Positions 4,727 to 5,787 of a DNA stretch of 5,787 nt are shown one piece after another. The stretch is from an uncultured Candidatus Melainabacteria bacterium (GTDB lineage: Bacteria; Cyanobacteriota; Vampirovibrionia; Gastranaerophilales; Gastranaerophilaceae). Made by a program: the position numbers and the translations under genes. How positions within the stretch are numbered: the stretch's first letter is position 1; each line of letters begins with the position of its first letter. The notes beneath the pieces were generated by a model, which was given only the letters and a program-made list of their open reading frames with translations, was not told the DNA's origin and did no database searches. The DNA lies in NCBI GenBank assembly GCA_934675225.1, contig CAKUQA010000095.1, positions 1-5,787 of the forward strand, written 5' to 3'.

Positions 4727-4945
4727 ATGCAGGAAGAAGAAATAAGAAATCGAGGTATCCGATGCGCGTTGAGACATATGCATTCTTTAAGAGTGCAGTC
4801 ATTAGATGAAAGAACTGCAAATTTTGCAGAAGCATGCAGCTATTGTGAAGAAATGCCAGATTGTAAAGGAAACTGGTTGGAAAGTACCGATATGATAAGT
4901 AAGGAATCACGATTTGAAGAAAATAAATTCAAAAGCACCGAATAA
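4727..4945 (+). CDS. Small Cys-containing early protein, function unknown
   Basis: 72 residues, not recognised. The sequence is acidic and basic in patches, with C13 and a cluster C37-x2-C40-x5-C46 (CSYCEEMPDCKGNW), which might bind a metal but has too few ligands alone for a classic zinc finger. ATG 4727 has GGGAGG 8 nt upstream (4713-4718). The GTG at 4718 overlaps that ribosome binding site and is rejected. The upstream stop codon TGA (4719-4721) lies between the ribosome binding site and this start, so the gene is almost certainly in one operon with the Cro-like gene and probably translationally coupled. It should be an early lytic gene. A hairpin just past the stop points the other way. 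Confidence 0.75.
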   Translation: MQEEEIRNRGIRCALRHMHSLRVQSLDERTANFAEACSYCEEMPDCKGNWLESTDMISKESRFEENKFKSTE

Positions 4946-4954
4946 ATCCGGTGC
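4931..4954 (-). terminator. Terminator for the minus-strand small gene
   Basis: GCACCG (4935-4940) pairs with CGGTGC (4949-4954) across 8 nt. Read on the minus strand, TTTT follows directly (4934-4931) and then GAATTT. The plus-strand side reads AATAAAAG, so the structure serves the gene at 4963-5163 and should not stop rightward transcription efficiently. Confidence 0.6.
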
Positions 4955-4962
4955 AATAAAAG

Positions 4963-5163
4963 TTAAAAAGAAGTTTGAGCTGAACGAAAAAGCGCACAGT
5001 CTCTCTTATCATATGGACATTCAGAAAATTTAGGACAAGTAAAATCAACTTTTTTGAAATGTCTGGTTAACGTTCCGGTCATAGGAACTTCTTGATACAA
5101 AACTGAAATTTCCATTTCAGAATTTGTATGAGGACAAAGATTTTTAAAACGTTTTGTTTTCAT
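4963..5163 (-). CDS. Small Cys-rich protein, antisense within the early region; function unknown
   Basis: 66 residues. Cysteines are at 10, 43, 49 and 56, with a C-terminal pattern VDFTCP-x4-CP-x5-CALF; H12 may add a ligand, so a small metal-binding fold is possible. No family recognised. The same C-terminal pattern recurs in the partial gene at 5686-5787, so the two look paralogous. ATG 5163 is chosen: AAAGGA lies upstream with a long spacing of about 12 nt, and the promoter at 5216-5244 and terminator at 4931-4954 bracket exactly this gene. The frame is open to 5478, but the longer form crosses its own promoter and is the complement of the zinc-ribbon gene. The gene is transcribed against the early operon by a constitutive-looking promoter, so it may be expressed in the lysogen. 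Confidence 0.72.
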   Translation of the reverse strand: MKTKRFKNLCPHTNSEMEISVLYQEVPMTGTLTRHFKKVDFTCPKFSECPYDKRDCALFRSAQTSF

Positions 5164-5215
5164 TGTGAATTGTTTCCTTTCATTAAACTCGGGAAGTGCG
5201 ATTCCCTGTAAATTA

Positions 5216-5244
5216 ATTATATGAAGAAAGTTAAAAATTGACAA
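5216..5244 (-). promoter_or_regulatory. Promoter of the minus-strand Cys-rich gene
   Basis: On the minus strand TTGTCA (5244-5239), a 17-bp spacer and TATAAT (5221-5216). A short dyad TTGAC-AA-GTCAA (5238-5249) overlaps the -35, and an inverted repeat GGGAA/TTCCC (5191-5195, 5202-5206) lies just after the predicted start near 5209. Either could bind a regulator. Confidence 0.72.
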
Positions 5245-5264
5245 GTCAACGAAATGACAGAGAG

Positions 5265-5699
5265 GTGAGGAAGATAAGTAACAAGAAAACGATTTGCCCA
5301 AATTGCAATCATGAAAATAAGAAAGAAGCAAATTTCTGCGTAAATTGTGGTCAGAAATTAAGAGAGAGTTGTAAATGCTGGGTAACAAAACAGGACAACT
5401 ATTCCTGTGGAGAGAAGAGTTGTCCTGGATATAAGCTTTTAACCAAATTAACAGAAAAAGATATTCATTGCATGGCAAGAATTATTCAGAGTTCTGTATT
5501 TGCAGAAGGTTGGATTTTTTGCGGATGCCAATATTGTAAATATTGGAAAGATGGATGTGAAAAAACTTTTGAAGACGAAAATGGGAGACTACATTACGAT
5601 GCGATCATGAAAAAACTCCAGCAGATTACTGGGTTAGATATGAGTTTAAATGCCAGCAATCTGAAGGAGAAATTTCAACGTGATTTTACCAAGCAGTAG
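5265..5699 (+). CDS. Zinc-ribbon protein with extra Cys clusters, function unknown
   Basis: About 144 residues from GTG 5265. The N-terminal zinc ribbon is clear: C11-x2-C14-x10-C25-x2-C28 (ICPNCNHEN, then NFCVNCGQKL). A second group follows (C36, C38, C48, C53) and a third (C86, C88, C91, C98 around FCGCQYCKYW); the last 40 residues are helical and lack Cys. The ribbon suggests nucleic-acid or protein binding, but no function can be named. The start is uncertain. GAGGTGAGGAAG (5262-5273) copies the ribosome binding site context of the 4727 gene, yet where that gene has ATG this one has ATA (5274). GTG 5265 lies inside the binding site; TTG 5238 sits on the -35 of an opposing promoter. It probably belongs to the rightward early operon and overlaps the next, convergent gene by 14 nt. 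Confidence 0.75.
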   Translation: MRKISNKKTICPNCNHENKKEANFCVNCGQKLRESCKCWVTKQDNYSCGEKSCPGYKLLTKLTEKDIHCMARIIQSSVFAEGWIFCGCQYCKYWKDGCEKTFEDENGRLHYDAIMKKLQQITGLDMSLNASNLKEKFQRDFTKQ

Positions 5700-5787
5700 T
5701 TGCGTATTTTTGTGAATAAATAGGACATTGATCTGTTGGACATAGGTTATTGTTTGGACAATTGAAATTTACAATTTTTCCTTGAAT
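5686..5787 (-). CDS. C-terminal end of a second small Cys-rich protein, cut by the window edge
   Basis: The frame is open from the window edge to a TAA at 5688-5686, giving 33 residues: a KIVNFNCP-x4-CP-x3-CPIY pattern and a tail ending in TTAW. It lines up with the C-terminus of the 4963-5163 product: V-(x)-F-x-C-P-x4-C-P, then a third Cys followed by an aliphatic and an aromatic residue. This likeness, and the good frame, support a real gene starting beyond the window. It converges on the zinc-ribbon gene and overlaps its 3' end by 14 nt. Confidence 0.62.
   Translation of the reverse strand: MQGKIVNFNCPNNNLCPTDQCPIYSQKYATTAW

Noticed and set aside
5164..5478. Long upstream extension of the minus-strand Cys-rich gene.
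   Set aside because: It crosses the gene's own promoter and is the complement of the zinc-ribbon coding sequence; ATG 5163 fits the promoter and terminator.
1..5787. CRISPR array, insertion sequence or rRNA.
   Set aside because: No regularly spaced repeat-spacer pattern, transposase or rRNA-like sequence was seen on either strand.

Overview
The window reads as the left end of an integrated temperate phage or closely related integrative element in a low-GC Firmicute. AT-rich sequence, strong AGGAGG-type ribosome binding sites, GTG and TTG starts, and the style of the repressor and the Cys-rich early proteins make me think of gut Clostridia such as Lachnospiraceae; that placement is inference. 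Position 1 falls inside the 3' end of a tRNA gene. It is followed by a terminator and then by a tyrosine recombinase gene whose stop codon faces the tRNA, the usual arrangement at an attachment site.

Layout: partial tRNA (1-36) and terminator (40-77); integrase (123-1313, minus); a gene-free stretch (1314-1759) that is dense in signals, with two apparent small RNA genes on the plus strand, each with its own sigma-70 type promoter and terminator, plus two separate palindromes; a 535-residue SIR2-domain protein (1760-3367, minus); an ImmA/IrrE-type metallopeptidase (3430-3852, minus); an ImmR/cI-like repressor (3867-4313, minus); a divergent control region with two face-to-face promoters and four operators spaced exactly 20 bp apart; a Cro-like regulator (4461-4721, plus); and small Cys-rich early proteins on both strands (4727 to the end).

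How it works together (inference from known families): the repressor holds the rightward early promoter off in the lysogen and probably regulates its own promoter. The ImmA-type protease would cleave the repressor on induction, and the integrase handles integration and excision. The SIR2 protein has the hallmarks of an NAD-binding, probably NAD-degrading, effector of the kind used in anti-phage defence, and it sits in the lysogenically expressed block, where superinfection-immunity cargo is common.

The most interesting part is about 1525-3424. The SIR2 gene and a convergent, highly structured RNA of about 163 nt (with a perfect-consensus promoter) are bracketed by two identical 20-bp copies of a palindrome. 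One copy overlaps the -35 of the SIR2 promoter. The unit could be a co-regulated SIR2/RNA immunity system, or a mobile defence cassette inserted between integrase and immA; the sequence does not decide between these.
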